Source: Gracilaria gracilis
Lineage: Eukaryota > Rhodophyta > Florideophyceae > Gracilariales > Gracilariaceae
Length of the DNA: 64,000 nt
Assembly: GCA_030374805.1 (NCBI GenBank)
Contig: JARGSG010000197.1
Span: 930,001-994,000, forward strand
Direction of reading: 5' to 3'
Below the pieces are notes generated by a model. That model ran no database searches and was not told the DNA's origin. It saw only the letters and a list, made by a program, of their open reading frames with translations. The position numbers and the translations under genes are program-made. Within the stretch, counting starts at the first letter, position 1; each line of letters starts with the position of its first letter. Positions 10,841-21,089 of the stretch are shown piece by piece.

Positions 10841-11456
10841 GGACAAGGCGGTTCGAGCGTGTGAACAATTAGAGTGTCCAAAGCGAGGTAGATATGCCGT
10901 AGAACAAGCAATGCGTGCCAAGAAAATGCGAGCATGCGCGAAATGGAATCAAGAAGTGTAGAAAGTAGAAAAGAAAATCCAGAGCCGCGCAAGACTAACT
11001 GTTTTATAGAGGCGAAGAGAAACAATTTTCAATGCTTATTGTAGAGCTCCACGGCGTGACAGAAGCAACAGTCTTCTACAGACAATCATCCCGCAAACAC
11101 CCGGTGGGGTCCTGTCAGCACCCAATAACATATTAGAACAGATCCATGCTGTAGGCATAAGAGATCAGTAACGGAGCGTTCGCGCAGAAAGGTGCAACGG
11201 CACAAAGTTTTCTGTGCGCATAAAAGAGTTTGGGGGAACAGGAGAATCAGACGGTTGAAGATATAAATGCCGTTCCACTGCAGACAGAGGCATAGCTTCA
11301 CAAGTAGATCGTCCGGATGGTACGACAGTCAAGAGACGGGATCACCGAGGCAACTGTTGTTCCCACACTTCTTTAGGCACCAGCTCGACTTGTTAGTGAC
11401 GCTGTGTCCCTTACTGGCGTGTGGTGTCATGATCGCCAAAGTGAAGTCTTCATATC

Positions 11457-12385
11457 ATGGCAGATGGGGGCAAAAACAAGCGTCCAGTTGCATCAAAGGC
11501 TCAGCGGCGGCCTTCGAACGCGCGAAAGGGTCCCAAAAGAGCTAGTCAACAGTGGGGTGTGGAGAAAATGATGGCCTGGGATGGAACGAAAACCAAGAAA
11601 GGGCGTACGAAAGAGTGAGTTCGTAGGTATGACCAGTGCACAGAATGGTTCGGAATCGATGCATGCCATAGATATACATACATAGCCTGCAGACGAGAGA
11701 ATGGATAAATACGAGATTCACAGTGATACCTGAAACGAATAATGCCAGACAGAAAAAGCTACCAACGCCACCCAAACCCAGGATTCATAAGGGGAACGTA
11801 CGAAGAGCTGGAGTAGTAATTCGGAAGAAAATCAAAGAGTGGTGTGAGGGGAATCCAGGTTTCTCATTAACGAAGGTTGGCCTGGGCGATCGCCGGAAAA
11901 GCGTTAACTCAAAAGTGTTTTACAAGAAAGGACATGTGAGAATCATTGGAAAAAGAGAATCCGGTGGTTGCATGAGTTTTGCTATTGGCAATGCAGTAGG
12001 GAGGATTCTTGGAGTGGAGAGGGGGAGATGTGCACAGTCCTGGTTGGAAAACAGTGCGACCTCTTTCAAATCTATCGGCAGCACACAACAAGTACTGCAC
12101 CAATTCGAGAGAAAACTTAATTTTCGAAAGGTGAGGGACACGAGTTTCGGAAGCAACAAATTTTTGTGGCTAGGCTCACGTAAGAACGGTATGTTTCTGG
12201 TCCGGCTGAGGAGGGGCAACGACTTAGATCATTACATCGTAGTCGATGAGGCAGAGAGGGAGATTGTAGACGTGGCCGAGAAAGAGGCGTTGCACTTATC
12301 TGAAAATGATCTTAGGGCCTGTGGTGGTGAAAGTACCGAGGGTCTGTGTGTAGCTGTGGTACGAGAGTTGTACTTAACCAAATAA
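11457..12385 (+). CDS. Antisense gene inside the copia element, possible cysteine-protease fold
   Basis: It lies between the RNase H end and the 3' LTR, on the strand opposite to the retrotransposon genes. The open frame 11724-12385 (220 codons) lacks a clear ATG and follows an acceptor-like CAG at 11721-11723. A basic, Lys/Arg-rich short frame with a good ATG (11457-11620) lies upstream and could be its first exon, but the splice phases I tested do not settle the join. The main part has 'GGCMSFAIGNAVG' (Cys plus Asn) and, about 80 residues later, 'DHYIVVDEAEREIVDV' (His, Asp). The Cys...His...Asp order is seen in papain-like and C39-like cysteine peptidases. The function is inference. The frame has no internal stop, unlike gag-pol around it. 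Confidence 0.45.
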
Positions 12386-12398
12386 AGCCATACGTGAT

Positions 12399-14804
12399 TC
12401 AGCCTCGAATTATCCATTGTTCGGATGCGATTGAAAGATGTTCAGAGCTTAGAACGTTTCGTAGTGTCGCTTGTTGCATTCTTTTCGTCAGTCCATCTGC
12501 TATATTGTGCGAACTGTGAACAAACCCGATATCTGATATTATCCTGTTACGAAAACCCTCCCTTGCCGCAGCGATGTCCAGAATCATTCGTTTTTCGGAA
12601 GTACGGGAACGTTTGGAGATTACATCAAAGAGTGACTTGCTGTCCGTGAACAGTTGGACCGGTATCTCCTTACCAAGCATCAGTTCAAATTCTGCGGCAA
12701 GAGTAGATGCAATATCGAACAGATCAGAAAACGCATTTACTTTGCCGGCCATCGCGGAGCGTGTTACAAGTCTTGATTTGTATGACTTGAAACTTATTAG
12801 AATAACAGTATTCGTATCATCACCAAGAAAACAGATATGTCCAAGTTGCGAAGAGATGTCTTCGTTATTTGCAAATGAGGAGTCCGAGTAACCGATAAGT
12901 CGAAGAGATCGAGAGTTGAGAGTAGGAAAGCGAATGGGGATGACATTAGATTTGGCGTACCGAATTGCTCGATTCATTTGCGATATGATTGCTCTTCCAT
13001 TCTTACTGAACATCGGTTCGGTTACCTGGGCCATCTGGGAGATCTCGAAAAGGCAATCTGGGCGAGTGTTTGCAAGCCATGCAAGTTTCATTCTCATCGA
13101 GCGGAAGGATGAGAAAGTTGAGTCAAATTGCAGTTCTTCGAGTTTGCCCAAGTATCCGTGTTGTTCCATATGTATCGTGCCATTTGGGTCGTGCGTTAGA
13201 GAAAAACCCGTGAAAGTACAAGGTAGAGATTGCTCGTCTGTCATCTGAAATGTTCACTTGCTGGTGTCGCAAAAAGTCTTAAAATACTTGTTGCCAGCGC
13301 GAATCCAGTCATCAACGTAGCATACCGAAAGTCCTTGAAACAGGTCAAGCTTCATGATGATGTACAAAGCAGGGTCCGACTGGAGTGGTTTCATACCCAA
13401 ATCATTCTTATGATGATCATCCAACGTTTTATACCATATGTCGCCCGATTCACAAAAGTCCATATAAGGGCTTCAGGAGCTGGAGACATTGCGAAGGGTT
13501 CAGTTCGAACTCGGGCGCAGGCCTGGTGATGAACACGTCGCGAGAGCGATTCTCAGCGGACTGTAGGTAAGCTTGCCGAAAGTCCGACGTCCATATGTCG
13601 AAACCATGGAGAGCAGCAAGCGCGAGGAGGAGATGGATGGACTGTGGTTGTAGAGTGGCGGAGTTGTGCACCATCATGTTCTTCAGCTTATCACGATGCT
13701 CGCGTGGTTAGCGGCTTTTGGCGTCCTGTGTTTGAGGGCACGGTCAATGCGTAGTTTTGCCATACATTTCTGCATTTCGGTTCGTGCTGTCGCTGCAATC
13801 CTTGTTCGACTTGCTAATGTAGCGCGCGGATCTGGGGTTTCTGAGCGGGTGTGGATAGGAGGGTACTCGCCGAAAACAAGTGCTGATGGGACCACACCTT
13901 CGGGTCCAACAGTGTCGTTCATCGATTTCACTGCGGCGGCCAAAGCGATATCGGGTTCCGTGCGAGAATCTTGGGCCAGTATCTTACGATATGTTTGGCG
14001 TAAAGGTTGATGGTACCGTTCACCGATTCACAAACTTGAATGAGCCTCCACTCCAATTTGGTCAACTTGTACATTCGACATAGATGCGATGTCGATGAAG
14101 AGTTTGCCGAAGGCACCTCCTTGGTCGACGAGCTTACGGTTCGGTATTTCTGTTTAGATGGTTATCCAACAAAGTAAAATCGTTTTCCAGATGGTTTTCG
14201 TGGAGACGTCGGGAAGAAAGGCGGCAGCGGAGAAGTGAGTAGCCTCATCTACAATATGTAGGGTGGGCTTCCCGTCGATATACATTACGTCGATAAGTAC
14301 TTTCTCGTTGAATCGTACGTTTTCTACACCGAAAGTAACTCGGAACCGTGTGGGAGCGTTTTGAAACCTCTGGCATGGGTCGCAGTGCTTGGTGTGATCC
14401 TTGAGGATCGTTAGGGTCTCCGGGGTAGCTTCTTCTGGGCGAGCCCTTTTTATGAGCTGAAATAACCTGGTGGCGCTGAGGTGGAAGAACTGGCGGTGCA
14501 ATTTGTAGAGTTGGAATCGAGTGAAGTATATTCGGGATGGTAAGCGTATGTCGACGAATACATGTCCACTTCTCGCTCGATGAAGTGGGATAAACCAGTT
14601 GTCGACAAATTTTTCGGAACCGTCTTCCAAAGTGATACGTTCTCGCCTAGTCCGCCGGTTTGCAACAGTATCCGCAATGAGTGATTCGCGATCGATAACG
14701 TCCATTCCAAGTAATGCGGGTATATCTGCGCGGACCACGTCCATCGTTACATAGGTCGGAGGGACACTCGGAGGGGTATCGAGTGGTAAAGTGATTTGTC
14801 CCAT
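12399..14804 (-). pseudogene. copia pol: protease end, integrase, reverse transcriptase, RNase H
   Basis: Reading downwards, 14804-14154 holds the end of the protease ('ALLGMDVID') and the integrase HHCC zinc-binding region (His...His...CDPC), followed by the start of the catalytic core. Fragments at 13943-13683 give the integrase tail. The segment 13677-13450 has the RT 'DFRQAYLQS' and 'LLKPLYGL' blocks. The segment 13463-13254 has the catalytic YVDD, and 13244-12399 has RNase H with its acidic residues and the usual copia C-terminal 'ADGLTK'. At least three frame changes or stops separate these parts. The family and domain order are clear; the polyprotein is dead. Confidence 0.85.
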
Positions 14805-16933
14805 CGATTCGAATGAAACATCGGCGAATTTGAATCGTGTATGTGATAGGAGTCTTCTGAGCTTCGGGATCGGGAGCTTATTGTTGGTGAAGATGCCCCG
14901 TAACTCCTACATACCGACGAATGATCTTGGGGCTCCGATATCAACGCAAAAGCCTCGTAGTCGGGATCTATTGCGGGTCTGATAGAGCTTTGCCACATGG
15001 ATGTGCGTGAAGTTGACCTCGGTAACATGGCTTGATACCGTGTGCCTCGGTAGGTCAGTCCGGTGAGAGGCTGCCCAACGAGCTGGGTGACGTTGTTGAG
15101 GCTGAGAATGGCGTCACCCTCAAGAAAATTCTGCGGATCGGTGGAAGGGTAATTACCATCATTTTTCGTTATTGAGGCCGACAAGTGATTTGTATAGAAC
15201 TCCTGGTCGAGTACCTCAAGATCTTGACTGTCTTGTCCATCACTTGCCGTTAATTCGTCAAACAGACGATCTTCCTCGGCTTGGCCACCATCATCTGCGA
15301 CTGTAGCCAATGTGTCTTCCGTTTGTTCCGCATTGTCTCCCTCCATTGCCAGGACGAGGTCCGAGACGATGTGCACTGCGGGTTCACCGCGTTTGATACG
15401 CTGGCGGACATGATCGCGAATCGAACCAGGCTTGCAGCGATGTCCTGGTTGCCATTTCGCATGGCATCTGTGGCACTCGTTGCGTCGGCGACCCTCCTCA
15501 AAAGTTCGAGGATGAAAGTGGGAACGAGGGGGGCGATGGCGACTCATGGCATCATTGCGAGGTGGGTGCTTACGGACATGCTTCGGGTTCCTTCCATATT
15601 GCTGATATAGAGTCTCTTTGTCTGCAAAATGGGTACTAGTCTTACGGGCAACTTCTTTGATTTCTTCCTCAAGTCAGAGGTTCTCCCTCAGCGCAGTGAT
15701 GAACCCATTGAAGGTGTACCTGGAGGTCACGATGTTGCTTATGGGGAGCTTGGACCATTCAAGGCCTAGGACTGCCTTGCGCAGATAGCCGACTTTGTGG
15801 CCTTCTGACCTGAAGTGTAGAGGTCATTGAGGGGAGAGTTCCTCAATCAATGTGATGATCTTCGAAAGACCCTCAGAATAGGATATGAGCTCGTTTTCTG
15901 TCATAACTTTTTCGATACGGAGATTGTTCAGAATGCTGTACACCTGAAGTTGACGAGCGTTACTGTTGTATTCGGCGGTCATCATCATTGCCATCTGTTC
16001 AAATGGCATATCATCACGGGCATTATGGAAGAAGAACGTGCGTGCGGGGCCATCCAAAACGTTGACGAAGTAGTCAGCTTTTTGTCCTGCAGTCAGTCGG
16101 TGTTGACGAGCACAAACGTTGTAGTCACGTAACGTGAGTTCAATCGATTGGGATAGGTCACCGGTGAAGCGATTGTCTTTGAAGTGCTGGGAGACATAGT
16201 TTGCCTTACGAGTGGCAATAATGTTGTACCCAGTGCGGGCTGTCTCACTTAAGTGAGGGTTCTGGCCCGGCTCTGCGGGGTCCTCTGTGTTAGGCGTGTT
16301 AGGATTCGCAACAGGTGGTTGCGAAGTCTGGTCATGCGGAAGTTCCACAGTAGAACTTGGGGCTTGGTTCTCACCCAAAGAGCCAGAGGGAGGTAGAAGG
16401 TCCGTGAGGTTTCCACCAGGGGCAGGGTTATTGTGGGCTATGACTGCAGTCACATCCAGTCGGGACGCAGATCGACTGCGACGGTACATATCCACACCAA
16501 TTTTCATAGTCTCGAAAGAGGCGTCGATGAAGTTCATGAACCATATGTGGGTAAGGAAAGAAGGGTTTGACGTCTCTCGGGACTCCAACCCCAGAGAGGA
16601 TATTATTCCAGCAGGGACTTCGTCAAGGCCATAGAGTGCGGCGACATCTCGGACCAGTTGAACCGGGAATAGCCTGGAATTGAAAAGCTCGGGGGTTAGG
16701 ATGATCTTCGGGGAAGGTAGAAAACCTTTGAGGGTAGTTTCTATCTCATCCTTGCGAGTAGCACTAAACGCAATTGCAGTGCCGCTATCATCAATGACGG
16801 GATACATCGAAATTGTGAAGCTCGCAACATCACGGAGTTGGCGGCCGATTTCAGTTGTGGGTTCTACAACAGTAACCGAACGCTTCAAGTGATCATATTT
16901 AGCCACGGTATAAGAGCGACTTGAAGAAGACAT
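14747..16933 (-). pseudogene. copia gag with zinc knuckle, and protease start
   Basis: The ATG at 16933 opens a 369-codon capsid-like frame that ends in TGA at 15824. The same frame carries on beyond that stop and a second TGA near 15677. It then reaches a zinc knuckle of the type C-X2-C-...-W-X2-GH-X-C ('CHRCHAKWQPGHRC', near 15475) and an acidic linker. The protease motif (DIGAP in the place of DTGA, near 14940) appears in a neighbouring frame, so a frameshift lies near 14990. Gag packages the RNA in virus-like particles; this copy can make only its N-terminal part. Confidence 0.8.
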
Positions 16934-16976
16934 AATGTGTCCGAATTGTGATCACAAGATAATAGAGTGCCTCAAA

Positions 16977-16990
16977 CGCTTAGGAATCCA
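16977..16990 (-). promoter_or_regulatory. copia primer-binding site candidate
   Basis: On the minus strand TGGATTCCTAAGCG begins three bases after the 5' LTR. The TGG start is expected of a site that pairs with a tRNA ending in CCA. The primer tRNA was not identified. Confidence 0.55.
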
Positions 16991-16993
16991 GAT

Positions 16994-17294
16994 TGTCGTG
17001 TAAACGTCAACGCAATCGTGAGAAGTCGCTTTGTACAATCAAAAAAATGGAGGCGGGAAGGTTCTGGTTTTGGAGGGTGCGTCTCTTCGCACCCAAGACG
17101 TTTCTTTACGTGATAAAGATACTAACCAAAACTGTTATCTCGTCAAGTCGCACTGTGGCGAGCAAGTGCTACTGTCTTATTTGAGCTCACAGACCGCAGG
17201 GCCTGTGAGCTCGCGACTGAGATTCGTGTCTGTGAGCTCGCAAACGAGCTCCGTCTCTGCTGTACGTCCAGCAGGGACAGTGGCTGCTTCGACA
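16994..17294 (-). repeat. copia LTR, right (5' LTR)
   Basis: 301 bases, with perfect TGTCG...CGACA terminal inverted repeats. It would carry the element's promoter reading towards lower coordinates. Followed directly by the GTAAT duplication. Confidence 0.93.
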
Positions 17295-17299
17295 GTAAT
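17295..17299. repeat. Target-site duplication, right copy (GTAAT)
   Basis: Identical to 10518-10522, directly outside the right LTR. Confidence 0.9.
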
Positions 17300-17630
17300 T
17301 GATGTGTATTCAGAGAATCCACTGGGCAAAAAGGCTCTATTTGGTCTTTTCTGGAGTGGATTTTCATAGTCCGGCATTTGCGTCTTTTCGAAGCCTTCAG
17401 GGCAGAATTTGCTCTTATATCTACTACAATGGACATAGAGAATCAGAACACCTGGTTGTTTGTGAGCCAATGAGTTTGGTGTCACCCAATGACATTCATA
17501 ATGTAAATCTATTGTAACACACTTAAGCTTTTAGTGTACAAAGGGTTAATGGCTTCCACTTGGCTTTGAATTACTGCTCAAAAATCTTTTCACGCGCCTT
17601 TTCTTTTGGGTTTTTTGACGGACCGTGTAC
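17300..17630. other. Right part of the split open frame, and spacer to the MULE
   Basis: On the minus strand an open frame from about 17485 reads to the copia target site and rejoins the frame at 10518-10289 once the element and one target copy are removed. No family is recognised. No other gene was seen between the copia and the Mutator-like element. Confidence 0.4.
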
Positions 17631-17975
17631 GGGTGAGATGGGACTGCCCCACCCGAACTCACCCAAAAAAGGGGTCCAGGCAAATCTACGCACTGTTAGT
17701 TATGTGGAACAGAGGTTCCAGAACCTCTCTTTCTTTGTAGCATTTGCGCTTAGAACCTCTGTCATGTTTATCACGCTCCTACACCCCTCTCTGCCAATTC
17801 CCTGCGCACAAGTCACAGGAACCTCCGTAGCTGCGAAGTCTATTGGCTCACGCCCTGCAGGGGCGTGAGCCATTACACTCAGCTCACGTAACGCGCTCCT
17901 TAGCACTTGGGAGTGCCAAGTTCGAAAAAGCGCGCGCATTGCGCTTCGAAAGCTACGCAAGCGTCGCGGAGCTCA
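17631..17975 (+). repeat. MULE terminal inverted repeat, left
   Basis: It is the reverse complement of the right repeat. Identity is very high from GGGGTCCAGGCAAATC (17671) to the ATT/GCGC-rich inner part, and weaker in the outer 40 bases. It contains a palindrome, GGCTCACGCCC...GGGCGTGAGCC, at 17845-17871, which could fold into a hairpin. Confidence 0.85.
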
Positions 17976-18234
17976 TTTCTGCTTTTTGTTCTCCACCTCT
18001 TCGTCCGCACCGTCTTTGAGGCTGTCCTTCGGTTTCTGGGGTACCCCGGCTCTTGGTACATTTGGTTTGCCCTCAGTTTGTTTTATCTCTTACGTTTCTG
18101 AGGTTCATTTCGTAGCTCCTCCGTACTCCTTCACCAAGTGAATACTGCTTCTGCAGCTGGGCAACATTGCGTTATATCTCGTAATGGCTCTAAAGGTACG
18201 CATTCAAATACTGCTTTATTAAGAAGAATCTATC
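17976..18234. other. MULE 3' non-coding part
   Basis: Pyrimidine-rich sequence between the left inverted repeat and the stop of the transposase gene. No gene. Confidence 0.5.
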
Positions 18235-20772
18235 CTAACTCTCTGTTTCTCTCTGTGGACCATATTGATTATCTGGATGATCAACCACATTCAATGCCCT
18301 TTCAATTGCTTGCATTGGGGTCTTACTACCACCAGTATTGACCACAGGTGCAGAGGAGCTCGTGGCTGGAAGATTTTGTGTAGACTGATTGTTTCTTCGT
18401 CGCCGTTTCGCTGGTCGGCGCTGCTCCATGAATGATTTCTTCCTTTTCCGGGAACGTCCCAGACCTGGGTTCGGGTTTTGTATTATTGGTTCTACGTCTC
18501 TAGCAGTGGCAGGTAGATCAGGAACGCGTGACGGAGCTCGGAAAACATGATGGGGACGATTGGGGTACTTTCCGTCATTCAACTGTTTAAGTCCCTCTCT
18601 TAAGTATTGCTTCAGACTTTCGAGAGCAACTTGCCCGAATGTCTCGGCAACTTTGTGCATCTGGTCACACAGTGCCTTACAATCTGAGTAAGTTACGTAC
18701 GAAGACATCGCGTCGTTCTCTTGAACTTGCAGCGCGTTAACAACCTCTCCAACGTCTACGTTCTCAGATTGAAGTGGTTCACGGACACCTGATTGTGTGG
18801 ATGGTAGTACTTCTTGTGCAAATCTGATCTCCGTCTCGCGTCTGACATTCTCGGGTGATGGTCCCATTTTATAACGCATATGGAGTATGTCTCTCAGAAT
18901 CCATTTCTGGGTGTCTCGAGTCCAATAGAAGTGCCATAGATGCTCGATACGGAACCGTTTCCTTATAACTGATCTAATATGGGGCCATCGATCGCTTACG
19001 TCGTTGAAAATTGTGAACAGGCGTGTAAGATGTGGACAGGGTATCCCCCACGCCGTTGTGTATCGGGAGCTGCAGTTCCCCATAACGCCCCCTACGGTAT
19101 CATTCGTGGTATCATTCGGGGAGTCGGCAAGGTATGCATTATACGTTTCTGGGTTCTGGGGGTCTCGGTTGGAGGTTCTCCGAATGGTGAACACTGCTAA
19201 TGGCTGAGTAGATAATACATCGAGACCTGCGGTATCGAGGTCGAAGTTGAAAGGTGCGTTTCGGGTTTGGAGCACCTCGACGTTGGTGACCAGGAAGTAC
19301 GGAGATAAACGAACGCTGCAGTCCAGAAACTTCTTGATGGAATACGGTGTGAAGGTCTGGATCATGCGGGTGGAAGTCTCCATTGTGAGAGGGAGCCCTG
19401 AGGTGGAGAGCTTGTTCCGAAGCGCCGTGTCGCTGAATGTGGCTTTCTGAGTGCGCTCCAAGTGCAACCGTTCGGTGACACTCTTGATGACGATGGGAAC
19501 TTCTGAAAATGGTACTCTCTTCCAAACAATGTATTGCTGATACTGTTTGTTTGAAGATTCAGAAAACCCACTTCCTTGAAAGAAGAAGCGACTAGGGAGT
19601 GTGATATCTTTGAAGCAGCGCACTACCATGTCTGGGTTCTCGCGGTAGAGGAAATTGTACCACCTTGGAAATGGTACATTAAAGTTTGTGAAGAAACGTT
19701 GTTCTAACTGCGACCGGAGTGTGTTGAACACTTCCATTGTGCCACTTTTCCTCAGCTCGTGCAGTGCGTCTCCCATCTCTTTTCCCCATCCCGAACGGTG
19801 TATGGACTCGCACCAACGTTCGGTGGTGATAGATTGGTTTTTGTTTAAGTGCCAGTCATCCAAAGTTATGGAAGAAAACGGGAAAACTTGTCGCAGCGCT
19901 CCAATGAGCGCAGCACACTGATCTACAGCAAACATGCTGGGAGATACTCGGACACACTCTTTGAATCGTCGTAGGAACCAGAGAAAACTCTCTTCCGTTT
20001 CATTCTCAATGTAGCCCATGAAGTAGGTAGTGAGATTTCCATTGTTGTCACGTCCATTGACAGTAATTAGAGGGAGATTGAAACGGTTGGCTACGGATTT
20101 GCAGTCGATGGAGACACCAGGCACTATACCAAACGATTCGTAATCCGTTCTCCATTGGTGTAGACACCAGGCAACAAATTGAAGCCCATCATGACTACCA
20201 CGACTACAATAAACCCTGTTCAACTCATTCTCTGACTGTAGCTGTATCAGATTCTGATAGAGCCGGAGACATTCTTTCTCTTTCGGATAGCGTGAATCTG
20301 ATATATACTTCAGACGTCGTCGAAACGCAGTTTTATCGATTCTCACGCCAAACTTCTGCTCCACCAGACTTAAAACCGTGCCGTACCGGAGATGAAGTGT
20401 TTGTTGTAGATGGTGGGCCTCCTTAACCATTTCTGGGGTCATCTTGGTCTGAAGGGAGCTTCTGTTACACTCGTGATTGTGATACGCCCTGGAGAAATTG
20501 GGGGAAAAAGCATATCGCTGAGGGTTTGAGTCAGTAACGCGTACTTTTCGGACCTTAAAGACGTACGAACATTTGTACTGCTCATGGTTCTGGAGGGAGC
20601 ATGTCAGATACCCGCGTTGTAACACCTTCCGCCCTTCATACTCTACGTATTTGGAGTCCCTAATAGACAACTTGAACCCGTGGCCATCAGCAATGTATAG
20701 GAGGTGCTGTAGCAAATCTGGCGAGTGAGACATTTCCATTTGCTCCAAATACGCAAGAAACATGCGTCTCAC
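18235..20772 (-). CDS. MULE transposase (FAR1/FHY3-like)
   Basis: An 845-residue protein from the ATG at 20772. The N-terminal third has a WRKY/GCM1-like zinc-binding pattern with 'YHNHECNRSS'. The central MULE catalytic domain has the first Asp in 'SIDCKSVANRFNLPLITVNG', the block 'YFMGYIENETEESFLWFL', the second Asp in 'MFAVDQCAALI' and 'LDDWHLNKN', where the usual Cys before W is Asp. A degenerate SWIM finger is seen as 'CSSRYTTAWGIPCPHL', which keeps C-P-H but lacks the normal C-X-C. The C-terminus is basic with nuclear-signal-like KRRRR and RKRKK runs. The frame is unbroken. It would cut the element at its terminal repeats. The upstream non-coding stretch contains a 15-base minisatellite. 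Confidence 0.88.
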   Translation of the reverse strand: MRRMFLAYLEQMEMSHSPDLLQHLLYIADGHGFKLSIRDSKYVEYEGRKVLQRGYLTCSLQNHEQYKCSYVFKVRKVRVTDSNPQRYAFSPNFSRAYHNHECNRSSLQTKMTPEMVKEAHHLQQTLHLRYGTVLSLVEQKFGVRIDKTAFRRRLKYISDSRYPKEKECLRLYQNLIQLQSENELNRVYCSRGSHDGLQFVAWCLHQWRTDYESFGIVPGVSIDCKSVANRFNLPLITVNGRDNNGNLTTYFMGYIENETEESFLWFLRRFKECVRVSPSMFAVDQCAALIGALRQVFPFSSITLDDWHLNKNQSITTERWCESIHRSGWGKEMGDALHELRKSGTMEVFNTLRSQLEQRFFTNFNVPFPRWYNFLYRENPDMVVRCFKDITLPSRFFFQGSGFSESSNKQYQQYIVWKRVPFSEVPIVIKSVTERLHLERTQKATFSDTALRNKLSTSGLPLTMETSTRMIQTFTPYSIKKFLDCSVRLSPYFLVTNVEVLQTRNAPFNFDLDTAGLDVLSTQPLAVFTIRRTSNRDPQNPETYNAYLADSPNDTTNDTVGGVMGNCSSRYTTAWGIPCPHLTRLFTIFNDVSDRWPHIRSVIRKRFRIEHLWHFYWTRDTQKWILRDILHMRYKMGPSPENVRRETEIRFAQEVLPSTQSGVREPLQSENVDVGEVVNALQVQENDAMSSYVTYSDCKALCDQMHKVAETFGQVALESLKQYLREGLKQLNDGKYPNRPHHVFRAPSRVPDLPATARDVEPIIQNPNPGLGRSRKRKKSFMEQRRPAKRRRRNNQSTQNLPATSSSAPVVNTGGSKTPMQAIERALNVVDHPDNQYGPQRETES

Positions 20773-20829
20773 GCATTCCTCCTCTGTGTAGCGCTCTACA
20801 TACGTTGAGATATCCGATATCTCGGCGGT

Positions 20830-21005
20830 ACTATCCGTAGTACTCCGCCCTTCCCCTTCCTTCCGGTGCTCTCCCTGCGCGTCGTGTCCTTGCCTCTGCT
20901 CTCCCTGACTGTGCTATTCCTGCCTGTGCTCTGCATTTCCGTCCTCTCCCTGCCTGTGCAGTACCTGCCCGTCGTCTCCTTGCCGGCCGTCTCCCTGCCC
21001 ACTGC
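20830..21005. repeat. Minisatellite within the MULE, about 15-base unit
   Basis: Degenerate tandem copies of a CT-rich unit close to TCTCCCTGCCYGTGC. On the minus strand it reads as repeated Arg-Glu-Ser-Thr-Gly-Arg, but no gene is claimed. It sits between the FAR1-like gene and the transposase gene. Confidence 0.65.
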
Positions 21006-21089
21006 CCGGTGCTTCATTACCTTCTGAGGGAACTTGCTGTGGTATGGAATGGAAGGCAGATGGGGAGGAAGGCTTTGTGACGTGTTAGA

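Larger units (their letters stand above)
10523..17294 (-). mobile_element. Ty1/copia LTR retrotransposon, minus orientation
   Basis: The element has two 301-base LTRs (10523-10823 and 16994-17294) in the same orientation. Each starts with TG and ends with CA, and both are flanked by GTAAT (10518-10522 and 17295-17299). On the minus strand the order is gag, zinc knuckle, protease, integrase, reverse transcriptase, RNase H, which is the copia order. A candidate primer-binding site and polypurine tract sit at the proper ends. All coding frames carry stops or frameshifts, so it is not autonomous. By hand count the LTRs differ at about 20 positions, so the insertion is not very recent. The 1.5 kb between the RNase H end and the 3' LTR holds an unusual antisense open frame (11457-12385). 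Confidence 0.93.
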
